Positions 23,592 to 35,400 of a stretch of 64,000 bases of DNA are shown here, piece after piece. The position numbers and the translations under genes were made by a program. The stretch's first letter is position 1, and each line of letters begins with the position of its first letter. This DNA is from Neolentinus lepideus HHB14362 ss-1. Its lineage: Eukaryota > Basidiomycota > Agaricomycetes > Gloeophyllales > Gloeophyllaceae. The stretch is taken from the NCBI GenBank assembly GCA_001632425.1, contig KV425555.1:144795-208794 (forward strand). The letters run 5' to 3'. The notes beneath the pieces are model-generated. The model was not told the DNA's origin. It ran no database searches and saw nothing but the letters and a program-made list of their open reading frames with translations.

Positions 23592-25046
23592 TCCGCGTCG
23601 CCGGCCTACCGTCTCCAGGCCCCAGTCCCTGGCCTCAACCTACAGCATGAACACCTAACCATCTACACGGATGGCTCCTGCATGAATAATGGGAAAGCCG
23701 ACGCCCAAGCGGGAAGTGGCATATTCATACGCACCGATAACCCAATGAACCGCGCCATACGAATCCCCGGTCCCGACCAATCTAATCAGATCGGCGAGCT
23801 CGTTGCCGTCATAATTGCCCTACAAAATGCACCGGCCTTCGCCCCGATCACATTCATAACTGACTCCATGTACGTAATAGAGGGACTCACCATACACCTC
23901 GGCTCATGGGAAGACCGAGGCTGGGTCGGAGTAGAGAACAGCAGATTCTTCAAAGCAGCTGCATACCACCTGCGATATCGATCCGCAACAACAGACTTCA
24001 AATGGGTCAAGGGCCATAACGGCGACCCAGGAAATGAGGCCGCAGACAAACTCGCCCGCGAGGGTGCCCTAAAACTGCACCCTGATGCACTAAACTTAGC
24101 AGTACCAAGTAACTTTGCCCTCTCGGGTGTCAAACTTTCGACACTCACCCAACATATAGCCTACCAAGCCATACGAAACACGAAGGCAGATAAGCACCCC
24201 CCGCGCCGCTCCGCATCCACAAATCTTGCCAGAATACAGGCGGGCCTTGAGGAACTTACCGAGCACCCAGAAACCATCCCACAACTATGGCTCCAATGCC
24301 GAAACACCAACCTCCGCCCCCTAGTTAGGCAGTTTCTATACAAGGCAATACAACATGCTTACCGCGTAGGCGACTTCTGGATGCCGATCCCAGGATACGA
24401 AGAACGGGCAATATGCCCGTTCTGCAGAGACTCATCCGACAACCTAGATCATATCCTACTCGAGTGCGAGTCCCCCGCCAGGAAAATAATCTGGCTCTTA
24501 GCCGCCGACCTATGGCCAGACCTGTATGGCCCATGGCCATCTATTAATTTTGGCACCGTCCTAGGGTGCGGTAAGCTCTCAACTCACCTACCGAACCCCC
24601 CCGACCAGAGGGAGCAAGCTCCACGCCCCGACTCCCCCTCGGATAACCCTGACACCCCCCGCCCCCACCCTGGAGCCTCCCGCCTACTCCAAATCCTAAT
24701 CTCCGAATCGATGTACCTAATATGGGTACTACGATGTGAGCGGGTAATACAACAACAAACCCACGGACCGAAATCAATAGCATCGCGCTGGACAAACGCG
24801 ATGAACCGACGCCTGCACATCGACAGGATAACTGCATGTAAAATCAAGCGCACCCCTAAGGAGACCACAAAGGTCACTGTTACATGGAAAGGCACCTTAA
24901 AAAATGAATCCACTTTACCACCTGATTGGGCTTCCCACCCTGAGGTTTTGGTGGGTATTAGGCCGCCTAGGACTCCTACTCAATGGAGACTCCAGGCGAT
25001 ACCTCGAGCCCCACACTCCCCGGCACCCGCCGGGGGTCGTGCGTAA
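23592..25046 (+). CDS. RNase H domain and C-terminal CCHC region of a LINE ORF2 (5'-truncated)
   Basis: The frame is open from the element's 5' edge to TAA at 25044-25046; the first in-frame ATG is 23682. The RNase H fold shows its acidic residues in order: IYTDGS, IGELVAV, FITDSMYV, and the last in NEAADKLAREGA. A WVKGHNGDPGN strand precedes the last. After a helical linker comes a zinc-binding C-P-F-C...LDHILLEC motif (24415-24475), typical of the end of LINE ORF2 after RNase H. The tail is Pro-rich. The reverse transcriptase and endonuclease domains are absent, so it cannot transpose by itself. Expression as an RNase H-only protein is possible but not shown. Confidence 0.85.
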   Translation, partial: SASPAYRLQAPVPGLNLQHEHLTIYTDGSCMNNGKADAQAGSGIFIRTDNPMNRAIRIPGPDQSNQIGELVAVIIALQNAPAFAPITFITDSMYVIEGLTIHLGSWEDRGWVGVENSRFFKAAAYHLRYRSATTDFKWVKGHNGDPGNEAADKLAREGALKLHPDALNLAVPSNFALSGVKLSTLTQHIAYQAIRNTKADKHPPRRSASTNLARIQAGLEELTEHPETIPQLWLQCRNTNLRPLVRQFLYKAIQHAYRVGDFWMPIPGYEERAICPFCRDSSDNLDHILLECESPARKIIWLLAADLWPDLYGPWPSINFGTVLGCGKLSTHLPNPPDQREQAPRPDSPSDNPDTPRPHPGASRLLQILISESMYLIWVLRCERVIQQQTHGPKSIASRWTNAMNRRLHIDRITACKIKRTPKETTKVTVTWKGTLKNESTLPPDWASHPEVLVGIRPPRTPTQWRLQAIPRAPHSPAPAGGRA

Positions 25047-25164
25047 AACGTATTTCGCCTCGGACCAAGTCACCAGCCGGTGTACTTGCTATAGCGGACT
25101 GGGTCGGGGTTGAACCCATCGTCAACTGCCGCCTAGTCGTATCGCTTGTCTAAAAAAAAAAAAA
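23592..25164 (+). mobile_element. 5'-truncated non-LTR retrotransposon (LINE) with RNase H and poly-A tail
   Basis: A 1,573-bp element lies between perfect 14-bp direct repeats (23578-23591 and 25165-25178). It ends in a run of 13 A (25152-25164). Its first base already reads in frame with the RNase H ORF, so only the 3' part of ORF2 and a 105-bp 3' UTR were integrated. This is the standard product of incomplete target-primed reverse transcription. The perfect duplication and fully open frame indicate a recent insertion. It lies 84 bp beyond the stop of the neighbouring WD40 gene, probably in its 3' flank. Confidence 0.88.
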
Positions 25165-25178
25165 GAAAGCTTGCTGCG
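25165..25178 (+). repeat. Target-site duplication, right copy
   Basis: GAAAGCTTGCTGCG, identical to 23578-23591, immediately follows the poly-A tract. Confidence 0.85.
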
Positions 25179-25262
25179 ATCAACACTAGTACTGCATCAT
25201 CCTGGAAATAGTAGGTAATAGACCCGTACACGAGATCCACTATGAAATTGTGGTCTATGTAA

Positions 25263-26612
25263 TCAGTCCAAATCCCATACCCGAATTGCTTGATCATAAT
25301 CAGTGGAATATACCACCTTGCCGCCTCCAGCAGCCACCGTCTGGCCATAAAAATGTTGCCCGCCATTCGACTTCGTTGCGACGAGCTCCCATTTCCGATT
25401 CTGCTGGACGTCATACACGACTGTAGATCCGTCAGGCGTCCGAATCAGTATCCGGTCGCCCTGCCATTGTACACTCGAGATTTCTGAAAATCCCTCGCCA
25501 CGATGAGGTAGCGCTAGTTGCCACCACTGTACGCTATCACCCGACATGACATCGAATACCCGCACTGTGCCTCCCGCCGCTCCCGCAACCAGGTGCGTCC
25601 CCTCAGGATTAAACTGCATCCTCCTGATCCAACCTTTGAAGCCACCAAGGAAATGAACTAGCTCCCCTGTCGCCGTTTTCCATACTCGCACTTGTTTGTC
25701 TCCTGAGCCCGCAGCGATCAATTGACTATCGGGCGAGAAGGACGCAGCCCAACTTTGATTGGTAGCACCCGTAAGGACCTTCAAAAGAGACCCATCGGTG
25801 GGGTCCCATAAGCGAACAAATTTATCCCAAGCCGATGTGGCAAGGAGTTTGCCGTCCGGGCTCTGGCCAGCCCACACAACGCTGTCTTCGTGCTGCACCA
25901 TGGTAAAACGTTCTGTGTATCCTCGTCGCAGTGTTTCCTGGATGTCGACTGCTACTACAGTTTTACGGTCGGGCTTGATATAGAACAAGAGTGTCCCGTC
26001 GTTGCTAAACGGATACGAGCCGAAGCTGGGCATACCGCCACGCCAGACCCTCCCAAGTCTTTCCCGCTGAATGACAACAATATTGAGCACGGTTTTGGTG
26101 AAGTCTTCGAGGATCTGTGGCGATTCGATGGCGCTACTGAACGATTCGCCTGACTGCTGTGAGAGTATCGCAGCCGTTGCAGTCGCTGCGGACCGGGCCG
26201 CCTCTTCTACCGCTTCGGGGGAGAGCAGAAGTGTTTGGGAGCTACCGTCGAGGTTCACGAGAGAGACGATCTGTTCCATCCTTCCATCCATTCGAAGCGA
26301 CATCTGCACGGCTATTATGTCTCCGTCGGGGCTGAAATGTACTATTGATGGATATGGACAATGAACTGTGTGGAGGAGTGTGTGGGTGGGAGTGTCGTAG
26401 ACTCGAAACTCTTTGGAGAGACAAACAGCGAGCTTGCTTCCGTCGAGAGTCAACGCGATGGACTTGACTTCCTCGTCGAATGGCAACTTCGCCGTCTCAG
26501 AACCCCATGCTTGGGGTCCTCCTGCAGCCCAGGTAGGCGGCTGTCCGTCCTTCTCGAAGTCGTGCTCGATTTCGTATTGATAGGTGCTGAAGAAGTCAGC
26601 GGAGGAGATCAT
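25263..26612 (-). CDS. WD40-repeat protein
   Basis: This is a single open frame of 449 codons, unusual in this intron-rich window. It begins MISSADFFSTYQYEIEHDFE and carries an N-terminal degenerate blade (VKSIALTLDGSKLAVCLSKE). Clear WD40 units follow in the second half: VWAGQSPDGKLLATSAWDKF ending VRLWDP, SWAASFSPDSQLIAAGSGDK ending VRVWKT, and MQFNPEGTHLVAGAAGGTVR. The last blade ends AIRVWDLD at the stop. A seven-bladed propeller acting as a protein scaffold is expected, but no specific complex can be assigned. A LINE is inserted about 85 bp past the stop. The lack of introns could reflect a retrocopy or simple intron loss. Confidence 0.85.
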   Translation of the reverse strand: MISSADFFSTYQYEIEHDFEKDGQPPTWAAGGPQAWGSETAKLPFDEEVKSIALTLDGSKLAVCLSKEFRVYDTPTHTLLHTVHCPYPSIVHFSPDGDIIAVQMSLRMDGRMEQIVSLVNLDGSSQTLLLSPEAVEEAARSAATATAAILSQQSGESFSSAIESPQILEDFTKTVLNIVVIQRERLGRVWRGGMPSFGSYPFSNDGTLLFYIKPDRKTVVAVDIQETLRRGYTERFTMVQHEDSVVWAGQSPDGKLLATSAWDKFVRLWDPTDGSLLKVLTGATNQSWAASFSPDSQLIAAGSGDKQVRVWKTATGELVHFLGGFKGWIRRMQFNPEGTHLVAGAAGGTVRVFDVMSGDSVQWWQLALPHRGEGFSEISSVQWQGDRILIRTPDGSTVVYDVQQNRKWELVATKSNGGQHFYGQTVAAGGGKVVYSTDYDQAIRVWDLD

Positions 26613-26943
26613 TATCGTTGAGATTGTGAAGTCTTTGGGGTGACGACTACGAACTTACTCTGCGGTTTGCGAGCTCCATACACGCCCCCCTGGGAATATG
26701 TACTATCACTGCGGAAGAAGTCACACTTGCAATTGGATAGGTACATAGACGCTTGCAAGAGCTGCGTCGAAGTACTGAGGTATCGTTAAGTGCCGATGCT
26801 AGAGATCTCCACGTTATTCGCGGATATCATGTCCGTAGCACAGAAGTGGTTGATGAACGCAGAGACGGCCAGCGAGTGTCCGACTGAACTTTTGAGTTCA
26901 AGTGTAAATCTTAGCGGCCAAGTCCGGCGATGCGATCTGGCGT
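26613..26943. other. Intergenic region upstream of the WD40 gene
   Basis: This 331-bp stretch should contain the WD40 gene promoter. No other feature is visible before the inverted-repeat element. Confidence 0.4.
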
Positions 26944-26945
26944 TA

Positions 26946-27488
26946 CAGTCGACTCTCTCATAACCCATACGGGTCCGTGGATGTCCCCAAGTATGGGTTA
27001 TTGCAGAGTATGGGTTGCGAGAGAGGTCATTAAAATATCATTAAAATACAAATTATATATATACAAGAATAATACTATTAGAAGGTTCTATAATATCATG
27101 AATGAATGTTTCGAGCAAAGTAATCGGTAATCTGGCATCGAGAACTGATTCCAGCTCCCTGATTTGCTCATCCACGTGACTTCCTCGTCTGATATGGTGA
27201 CATGAAGGGTGGCGAGCAGCATCCGGTCCCTTCCGAGTATCATATCATATGAGTTTCGGCTGTAGAACTAATATTTCTGGTCTATTGTCGCATCAAGTAT
27301 AGTAAATTCTGCCCAAAATGGAATAAATGTATGGGTTATGATTGGCTGAGAAGCCATGGGTTATGGAATATTACAGAGATATGGGTTGTCACGTAAATTA
27401 ATTAGGAACCAACTTGGTGGACGCAAAAATGTATGGGTTAGAGCAGAGTATGGGTTGTTAGAGAGATGGGTTATGAGAGAGTCGACTG
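26946..27488. mobile_element. Small TIR element (MITE), TA-flanked, Tc1/mariner-pogo type
   Basis: A 543-bp element has perfect terminal inverted repeats of 23 bp. They begin CAGTCGACTCTCTCATAACC on the left (26946), and the reverse complement ends at 27488. Both ends are flanked by TA (26944-26945 and 27489-27490), the target duplication of Tc1/mariner-like elements, including fungal pogo/Fot1 types. No transposase ORF is present, so it is non-autonomous. The interior is AT-rich and carries many copies of GTATGGGTT or its core. Confidence 0.85.
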
Positions 27489-27490
27489 TA

Positions 27491-28551
27491 CAGCCACTCT
27501 TCTGACCAGTGTTGTCAAGGTCAGTGTCATTTGAATGACACATGCGTCAGTGTTGTATGTAAAAACCTAATGCCGCCAAATTTACCACGAGGTCAGAGAT
27601 GCTCGAGTCAGTCGTGATGGCCGTCAAAGATACCCCATTTGTGTCGGGATTACTATATATAGGAAATTGTGGCTGAAAGTCTGAAACAATTAATAACCGG
27701 GGTCATTTAGTGAAATCTTGGATACTGCTTGTCGAATAGACAATTCAACATAGCAAATTTGCTTGCTGATGAGGAAAGTTCAGAGAGTACAGTCCATTGA
27801 TACTTGTACCAATTCACGTCTACATCTACATCTACTTAGTTAATTAGTTACAGGCCTAGGGTACTGTCTAGGGTCTAGATCCGGGACACTAGCATATATT
27901 TCCTCTAGCTCCCGCAGACATGCAGATTTCTATGAAGTAACTATACAGTCTTATAGGGATCTTTCTTGTAGACATTTTGACACACTAATCAAGGAAATTC
28001 ATGGGAAACTGGTAGAACTACACACAAAGTTTTGAGACAGGTCAAATATGCACTGAGACTAGGAACCCGGCCATTTTCATTGTCATTACAGTGTTCCCGG
28101 TCCTAGCTCTAGCTCTCCAAAAGTTATATCATTGGAAAGGTAGATATTGAAAGTATTTGTATGCATAGTATCACAATGAGCGAAGAGCAGCAATGGCAAT
28201 ATTGGGTGTCTCACCAAATCGAGATGTGCATCACAGGCCAAAAGTGCCCCAACTTGCTGAACCCGTCAGTCTTCCATTCCTCTCTCAATTCTCTTCAAAA
28301 TCGGACGGTCAGATGCCATGGGGGTGTGCTCAAGGTACGCGCAAGCGCTTTGGTGAACAGTGCAGTCGCTGTCGAGATATAGAGGTGTTCCGCTTCCTAG
28401 GGTGTCCCGGATCGTGGACTCCCACGGTATTTACCTCGGACATCGTGACGCCTGCATGGTCATTTGGTCATTTGGTCATTCCCACGGTTATAACTGCGTT
28501 ATTACTGCGTCATTGACAACACTGCTTCTGACTGTTTTCGCCACCGTTCTA
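27491..28551. other. Intergenic region, no gene seen
   Basis: About 1.06 kb of AT-rich sequence between the TIR element and TyrRS. Short ORFs at 28161-28516 have no coding character. The TyrRS promoter should lie at its right end. Confidence 0.4.
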
Positions 28552-30333
28552 ATGCACGCCCTCCGCCATGGAAAGATACGGCCACACAGCGGTCGACATG
28601 CGCCCATCAGACGAAACCATGCTCTCTCGTTCCATATGGAAGTAGATTTGCTTTCGGATGTGAAGCGGCGCGGGCTGGTTTCTCAAATATCATCGTAAGA
28701 ACGTGCACATGCTCGCGTTGTGACTTCTCTGAAGACATACAGGCCCGACATCTTGGGAAAACTGCTGAAAGAGAGGCAGACAGTCTATATGGGCATTGAT
28801 CCTACCGCACATGCCTTGCATGTCGGTCATCTACTGCCTCTCATGTGCTTAATGCATTTCCATGTTCGGGGGCACACAGTCCATCCAGTTGTGAGTACAC
28901 ATCTTAACGTGAAGTATATTGTTTTGTCAAGTGCGTTAAGATAGGAGGTGCAACTGGGTTAGTGGGAGATCCTTCTGGGCGGACGAAAGCCAGAGACAGA
29001 GACAGCCTGGCGAATGATCGTATCGAACGGAACGCTCGGAAGCTCACGTCCAGCATAGAGACATTCTTTGTGAAAGGAATCAAATATGCTCAGAGTAGAT
29101 GGGAGAATGAGCGAGAATCCATACGGACTCCAGAGATACTGAACAATTTGGAATGGACGAAGGACGTTAGTCTACTGGAGTTTCTACGCACAGTGGGCGT
29201 TCAAGCCAGAATGAACACCATGCTCGGCAGGGAGAGGTGAGTCATACGATGTGTCCCACTGATGTGCAGTAGAGCATAACATTTATGTCAAGCGTGCGGC
29301 TACGTCTGTCCTCCGAAGAAGGCATGTCATTTACCGAATTCAGCTATCAACTCCTCCAAGGCTACGACTTCTACAAGCTCTTTACCGACCGCGGATGCCG
29401 GATCCAAATCGGAGGATCCGACCAGTGGGGAAATATCCTCGCAGGGCAAGACCTCATCAGTCGGCTCGCTGGACCTGAACAAGAGGTGGTCTGCATTACG
29501 ACACCGTTGTTTACTACGTCGTCCGGGGAGAAGTTCGGGAAGAGTGCTGGGAATGCGGTGTGGTTGGATGAGTCATTGACGAGTCCCTTCGACTTCTACC
29601 AAGTGAGGCAAACGTTCGCATGCAGGTCCATGGGTTGCTCGGACGACTCATTATTCCATGGTAGTTCTTTACTCGGACTACTGATGAAGACGTTCCAAAA
29701 CTACTCAGAATGCTCACGCTGCTTCCCATGGAGAAAATTGAGGCCACCCTCGAAGAGCACAAGGTTAGTATCACATTATCTATTCCGATGAATATCTAAT
29801 CGTTGCCTTAGGTTGCACCCGAGCGGCGAGTTGCCCAGCACTTACTGGCAGATGAGCTGACAGACCTGGTCCATGGCAGTGAGTTCACTTCCATGTTAGA
29901 CGTGAAATGGTGCTCAATCCTTCCCAGTTGATGGCGTGCGCCAAGCTCGCGCTGTAACGAAAGCGTTGTTTGCCAAGGATTACACTGGGATCAAGGCAGA
30001 GGATGTCATTGGAGCCTTGCGCGGAGATCCGCGACTGATCTTCTGCCCAGAGTCTGAGTTGCTCGAGAAACCACTTTTACGGCTTGCTCACGAACACCGT
30101 CTTGTGCCGTCGATGTGTAAGTCCTTTGAATGCATCCTGTTTCGTGACCCTAAGAAAGTTTCTGTGTAGCTGCTGCCCGGAACTTGGTGTCGTCAAAAGG
30201 GTTTTACATGAACAATCGACGGGTAGAGGACACAGCCTTTGTGTTACAGCGGTCGGATTTACTGGATGGACGTCTCGCTATCATACGAGCTGGCAAAGGC
30301 AATCATCTAATACTTGCTCTATCAGATAACTAG
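28552..30333 (+). CDS. MSY1: Mitochondrial tyrosyl-tRNA synthetase
   Basis: This class I aminoacyl-tRNA synthetase charges tRNA-Tyr; bacterial-type sequence features place it in mitochondria. The first exon ends [13 protein letters not shown] and splices to [20 protein letters not shown]. The HIGH-like motif is HVGHLLPL (28830). Next come [14 protein letters not shown] across an intron at about 28889-28940, then [20 protein letters not shown] and [12 protein letters not shown] for tyrosine and ATP binding. The KMSKS-like motif is KFGKSAG (29530). The C-terminal exons, from 29811, carry [18 protein letters not shown], and the S4-like RNA-binding end is [17 protein letters not shown] with TAG at 30331-30333. 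The start at 28552 gives a basic Met-His-Ala-Leu-Arg leader; the true 5' exon could lie further upstream. Confidence 0.88.
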
Positions 30334-30613
30334 TAACATTACACATATAATGTAGTCTTAATGAATAATACTGCATCCAGCTCGTTTGCGTTTCTCAGGC
30401 CGAGAGCGGGTCCGTCAAGACCGCTTGCGCGCTGGCATAGCCACATCTTCGATAGATCACATCGGGGAGGATATCTTCTGCGATCGGATATACCCTTCTC
30501 TGCCATTTACTTTGCATCTAGCAACCTAGTCAACTGTCACTACACATCTGCGAGAAGAGCAGTAAATATTGTTTTATCCCATTGCTTCTTCTCCGTCGAA
30601 TACGTGTCCGGAC

Positions 30614-32400
30614 ATGCAATTCGAAGTGCTTGCAACATGTCATACGACCAAAGCTAGAGTCTCCCGAATGACCCTTGCTCGTAAGACGTCTTTACTATTC
30701 GAAATCTCAGAACATCCATTTAATCCTTCCAGATGGCGTAACCGCCCTACCAACCTTCATGCCAGTCGCCACACAGGCGGCAATAAAAGGCCTAACACCT
30801 CAGCAGGTGGAGGCACTGGGCATTACCCTGATCCTCAACAACACGTACCACCTTAATCTTCGCCCCGGAACCGATATTCTGCAGGAAGCAGGGGGCGCCC
30901 ACAAATTCCAAGGATGGAAGCATAACCTGCTCACAGTAAGTACCAGTGCGAATGTGATAGTAAATGGATGCAGATAGCTTAATTTAGGATAGTGGCGGGT
31001 TCCAACTGGTGTCGTTGAGCAAGTTTACGAAGATCACTGAGGAAGGCGCTTTGTTCTCAAGTCCTTTCTCTGGGGAACCAACAATGCTTACGGTACACTC
31101 AGCCTTGAAAGTGCATGGCACGCTGCTCATAACGGCTTAGCCAGAGGAAAGCATGTCAATACAGCACGCCATAGGAGCAGATATCATGATGCAGCTTGAT
31201 GACGTCGGTATGCTCGATAATTGTCACACTTTGAAGTAACATGAACACGTTATTGCCCAGTCTCCAGTCTGATGACTGGCCCGCGTGTCGCCGAAGCGAT
31301 GGCCCGATCCGTACGATGGCTCGACAGATGCATCGAATACCACGAAAAATCTGGGAGGAAGGACGTTCAGAACCTTTTCGCCATCGTCCAGGGTGGTCTG
31401 GATCCTGAACTACGAGATCAATGCTTAGACGAGATGATTAAACGAAAGGATCGGGTGGCTGGATATGCGATTGGTGGACTGAGCGGTGGTGAAGCGAAAG
31501 GTTGACCACAATCTTGGTGTCATTCAGAAGAAGTGCTGATACCATCTTCGCCCTAGATACGTTCTGGCGGATGTATGTCACCGCGGATGCATTTACTCCT
31601 CCCACTGACATGTGGTAGAGTCAAACAGTGTGCCGATAAACTGCCAGCGGACCGTATGTAACAGCTTTCGTCATTTCGAGATGACGTGGAACGACTGTTC
31701 ACTATCCTACAGGACCACGATACTGCATGGGAGTCGGCTTCGCAGAAGATCTGTTGGTATGTGCGGCGCTAGGCGTCGACATGGTGAGGTCCACTTGCAG
31801 AAGTGCATGATGCTTCTCTGATTTCGACAGGCCGACTGTGTATTCCCGACGCGAACAGCACGGTTCGGCGTGGCTTTGACTTTCCAAGGTCCAATGAATT
31901 TGAGTAAGGCATCCTCCTACCCCAACTTACGGTATGCTGACATCTGGTCAGAGCTAAGCAAATATGCCACGGACCTCACGCCAATAGATGAGAACTGCCC
32001 ATGCCCCACTTGCAAAGGCGCCACAACTCGTGCCATGTTGCATCATATTGTCACACTTGAAACGGTGGCCGCACACGGTTCGTTCACCTCGCTCGTGGTT
32101 AGATTATATACCCTGCGTACTGAATATGACTGAGGACGCCATACAGCTGTCACCATGCATAACTTGACATTCCAAGCCCAGGTTATGGGCGGAGCACGAG
32201 ACGCCATCATGCAAGGCACGTTCCCAGCTTACCTTCGTAGATTCTTCGACGACTACTTCGGTGACGCCGGATACCCCGAATGGTGTGTCAATGCCTTGCG
32301 TAGCGTAGGCGTCGACTTGCTCGAAGGAAAAGATGACGCGAAGGTCGTGCAAGGAGACGGAGCAAGATGGGAATATTCCATAACAAATAAACGGAAGTAG
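30614..32400 (+). CDS. Queuine tRNA-ribosyltransferase catalytic subunit
   Basis: This eukaryotic TGT (QTRT1-like) exchanges G34 for queuine in tRNAs with GUN anticodons. Exon 1 reads [20 protein letters not shown]. Exon 2 has [20 protein letters not shown] and [20 protein letters not shown]. The catalytic [16 protein letters not shown] starts just after an intron near 30990. [18 protein letters not shown] and [12 protein letters not shown] follow (31377-31500). The nucleophile region is spliced as [15 protein letters not shown] (31835). Zinc ligands are CPCPTCKG plus a downstream His (32000-32045). The stop is TAG at 32398-32400. In-frame ATGs upstream (30569) would add residues without known similarity, so 30614 is preferred. 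Queuine itself must be salvaged, since eukaryotes do not make it. Confidence 0.9.
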
Positions 32401-32445
32401 ATACAATAGCATACACACAAGCATACAGCTGGACAACTAGACAGA

Positions 32446-35400
32446 TCACCGCTTGCCCTTCCGCCGAGGCGCTCTGGCATTCTTCACCTTCTTCTGCTCG
32501 TACAGCTTGCGGTCTTTCCGGATCTGCGCTGCATTCTTAAGCTCGCTCTTAACACGGCCGGCGGGTTTGCCGCCATATCTCTTGCTAGCCGCGAACCCTT
32601 TCTTCCCTCCCGGTCCTGGCTTGCCCGAAGACGAACCGTTGTCGTGGGCTGCGGTAGCTCCTTTCTTGCTGAGCTGCCGCGTTTTCCGCTCGTAGTCTTT
32701 GCTGAGCTTGTCGAGCGGCTTGGCTGCGGTGATTTTATTGTGCTTGAACTTCTTCCCGCTGTTCTTATTCCTGGCAGTCTCCGGTTCTGCTTCGCCCACT
32801 CTGGGTAGGTAGACTTTGCTCTTGGTTTTCCACTCATCGAAACGGCCGCTTCGATATGTGGCGGGAAGGCGAACACCGTTCTCTGTCTTGACCAGCTTGA
32901 CGTTGTCGGCACCTTCCCCAGCCCCTTTGACGAACTTCTTTTTCTTCTTGTCCCAACTAAGCTGAGCTCGTTTCTGGGCAGCGAGGCCTTCGTCATTCGT
33001 AAGGTCGAATGTCGCATTACGTGCTTGCTCGATGAAGGAAGCACCGTCGCGCAATGAATAGCCTTTCTCAGTATCGGCGCCGGCTTGGTGGTATGACATG
33101 TAGAACTCTTCGTCTCGAAAATTCGTTGACTTCTCTTTACCTTTCTTCTTGCTTGATACATCGAAGACCGCCTTAATAAAGGCGATGAGTGGAACCAAAA
33201 CCCCTCATGATTATTACGATGATCTTACCGCTATCTCTTCTTCATCGGCCATGACCACATCTTTACCACTGCCATCTACTTCCGGCTTGTCGTCCTCATC
33301 CGGTAGGGAGGTAGAAGCGGTGGCAACAGGAACTCTACTAACAGCCTTATCCAAAGCCTTCCTCCTATCCTTCATGAGCTGCGCACTCGCGGTCTTCCCC
33401 CGCGACCCTACTTCAAACACCGTCTCCACTGGCCTAAATGCGTTCACCTTCTGCAACAGCACCTTCCGTGCTATATCCTGTTGCTGCTCGTTCTCTTTTC
33501 CCCTCAGCAGTACCGGGTGCACGCCTGCCTCCGACCCAGCCATCCCCCACTTGGCGCCCTCCTTCATCATTTCCTTAGCGCGCTTGTAACTGGCCTGGCT
33601 CGCCTTCCCCTTGCTCCGCTCGTACATGCTGTGGCCCTTACGCATCACATCGCGGAGCAACAGGAGGTTATGGTTCCCCTCGTCCAAGGAACGCACAAAC
33701 TCAACTTCTTCATCCAACTTCGTACGCTCGAAGGTGCCCAGGATAAGTGACTCAGTGTATGCATCGTCGCCCGAGTTAGCCGGGAGATGGCTCTTGATAG
33801 GGCGCGCAAGGAAGAGTTGGAGGTCCAACAAGTATGGCATCTCCGTGTTCATGACAAACGACCATGCCCAACCTGTCCTACCTGCACGTGCCGTTCTCCC
33901 AACACGATGCACGAACACCCTTGCACCCTGTGGAAAGTCGTAATTGACGACGTTCTCGAGGACCGGGATATCAATACCACGAGCAGCAACGTCCGTGACC
34001 ACCAGAATATTTGTCAGGCCGCGGCGGAACTGGTCCATCTGATGCGTACGCGCGGACTGGTCTAGTGAACCGTAGATTTGCGAGACGGAGTAGCCGGCGG
34101 TGAGCAAGAGTTGTGTAAGGTACTCGACGTGATGCTTCGTGGCTGCGAAAATGAGTGTTTGGTGCGGCGCAGTGACATGGTCGAATTTCGCATTTCCCTT
34201 TCCCTTTTTGTCGGACGATCCATCCTTGTCATCTTGCTTAGGGCTCCCAAGGGGCACGCCGATGACGTTGCGCAAAAGGAAGAACAGACTTGCATCCTTC
34301 TCAGCCTGCTTGACGGAGAAGAAGGCCATCCGGAGGTCAGTACTGATTTTCGTTTCGGCGTCTAGACGGACGAGCTTGGGGTTTTGCAGACCGGCCTTGG
34401 CGAATTCGACTAGGGACTTCGGGAGGGTGGCCGAGAAGAGAAGGGTTTGCCTCGTTGCTGGGAGCCGACCCAGGATCTCCGTCAAAGCGGTTTCAAAGCC
34501 CATTTCGAAGAGACGGTCAGCTTCGTCGAATACTACGTATTGAACGGACTTGAGGTCCAGGTTCATCTCGACGATGAGGTGGAGCAATCGGCCGGGGGTG
34601 GCGATGATTCTGAGAAGAGCATGAGGAATATGCGAGTATAGGAAGGTGTGATAGCATACATGTCAGGGTTATTTGTGATCATCTCGAACTGTTCATCCAT
34701 TCCTTCACCACCAACCACCAGTCCCCACCGTAAGCCTTGACTCTTCTTGGAATCATCGGTGCTCTTCTCGCCGGCGTGATCACCTTCGCCTGCATGCCAT
34801 CCCCTCGCCAATTCCTTGCCGACTTTGAGGACCTGGAGAGCCAATTCACGAGCAGGCAGTAAAATCAGAGCACGTGCACCAAAGGCAGTGGAATGTCGAC
34901 CCCCGAGTCGCTGAACCAATGGCACCATGTATGCGAGAGACTTTCCAGACCCTGTTCGGGCCATTCCTACTAGATCGCGAGGTGGATTCGACAACAGAGA
35001 GGGTATAGCGAGACGTTGGATGGGTGTGGGCGTCCGGTATCCTTGGAGAGTCAGAGACCTCAACAGCCAGGGATATAATCCTATCGTTAGAATAACTTAG
35101 CACGGTTGTTCATACGATTCATGAGCTAGGCACGCACCCATGCTTTGGAAACTACCACCCCCAACTTCTCCCTTGACCATCTTATTCTTTCCCTTCACCT
35201 GCTTCAACACCTCCGTCCCTCCCTTCTTGTCACGTTTTGCAATCGATTCCCTAATAATGTCTTGAAGATGTTCATCATCGTCCTCGTCGTATTCCCCTTC
35301 TTCGTTTTGCGGAGCAGTCTTCTGTCTCTTACCTACCAAGGCAGACGCAATGTCAATTTCACCATCCGAGTCGATGTTCGATGCTGAAGAGCCTGACTCC

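Noticed and set aside
28161..28516. Short ORFs before TyrRS
   Set aside because: No coding features, and they do not splice sensibly into TyrRS.
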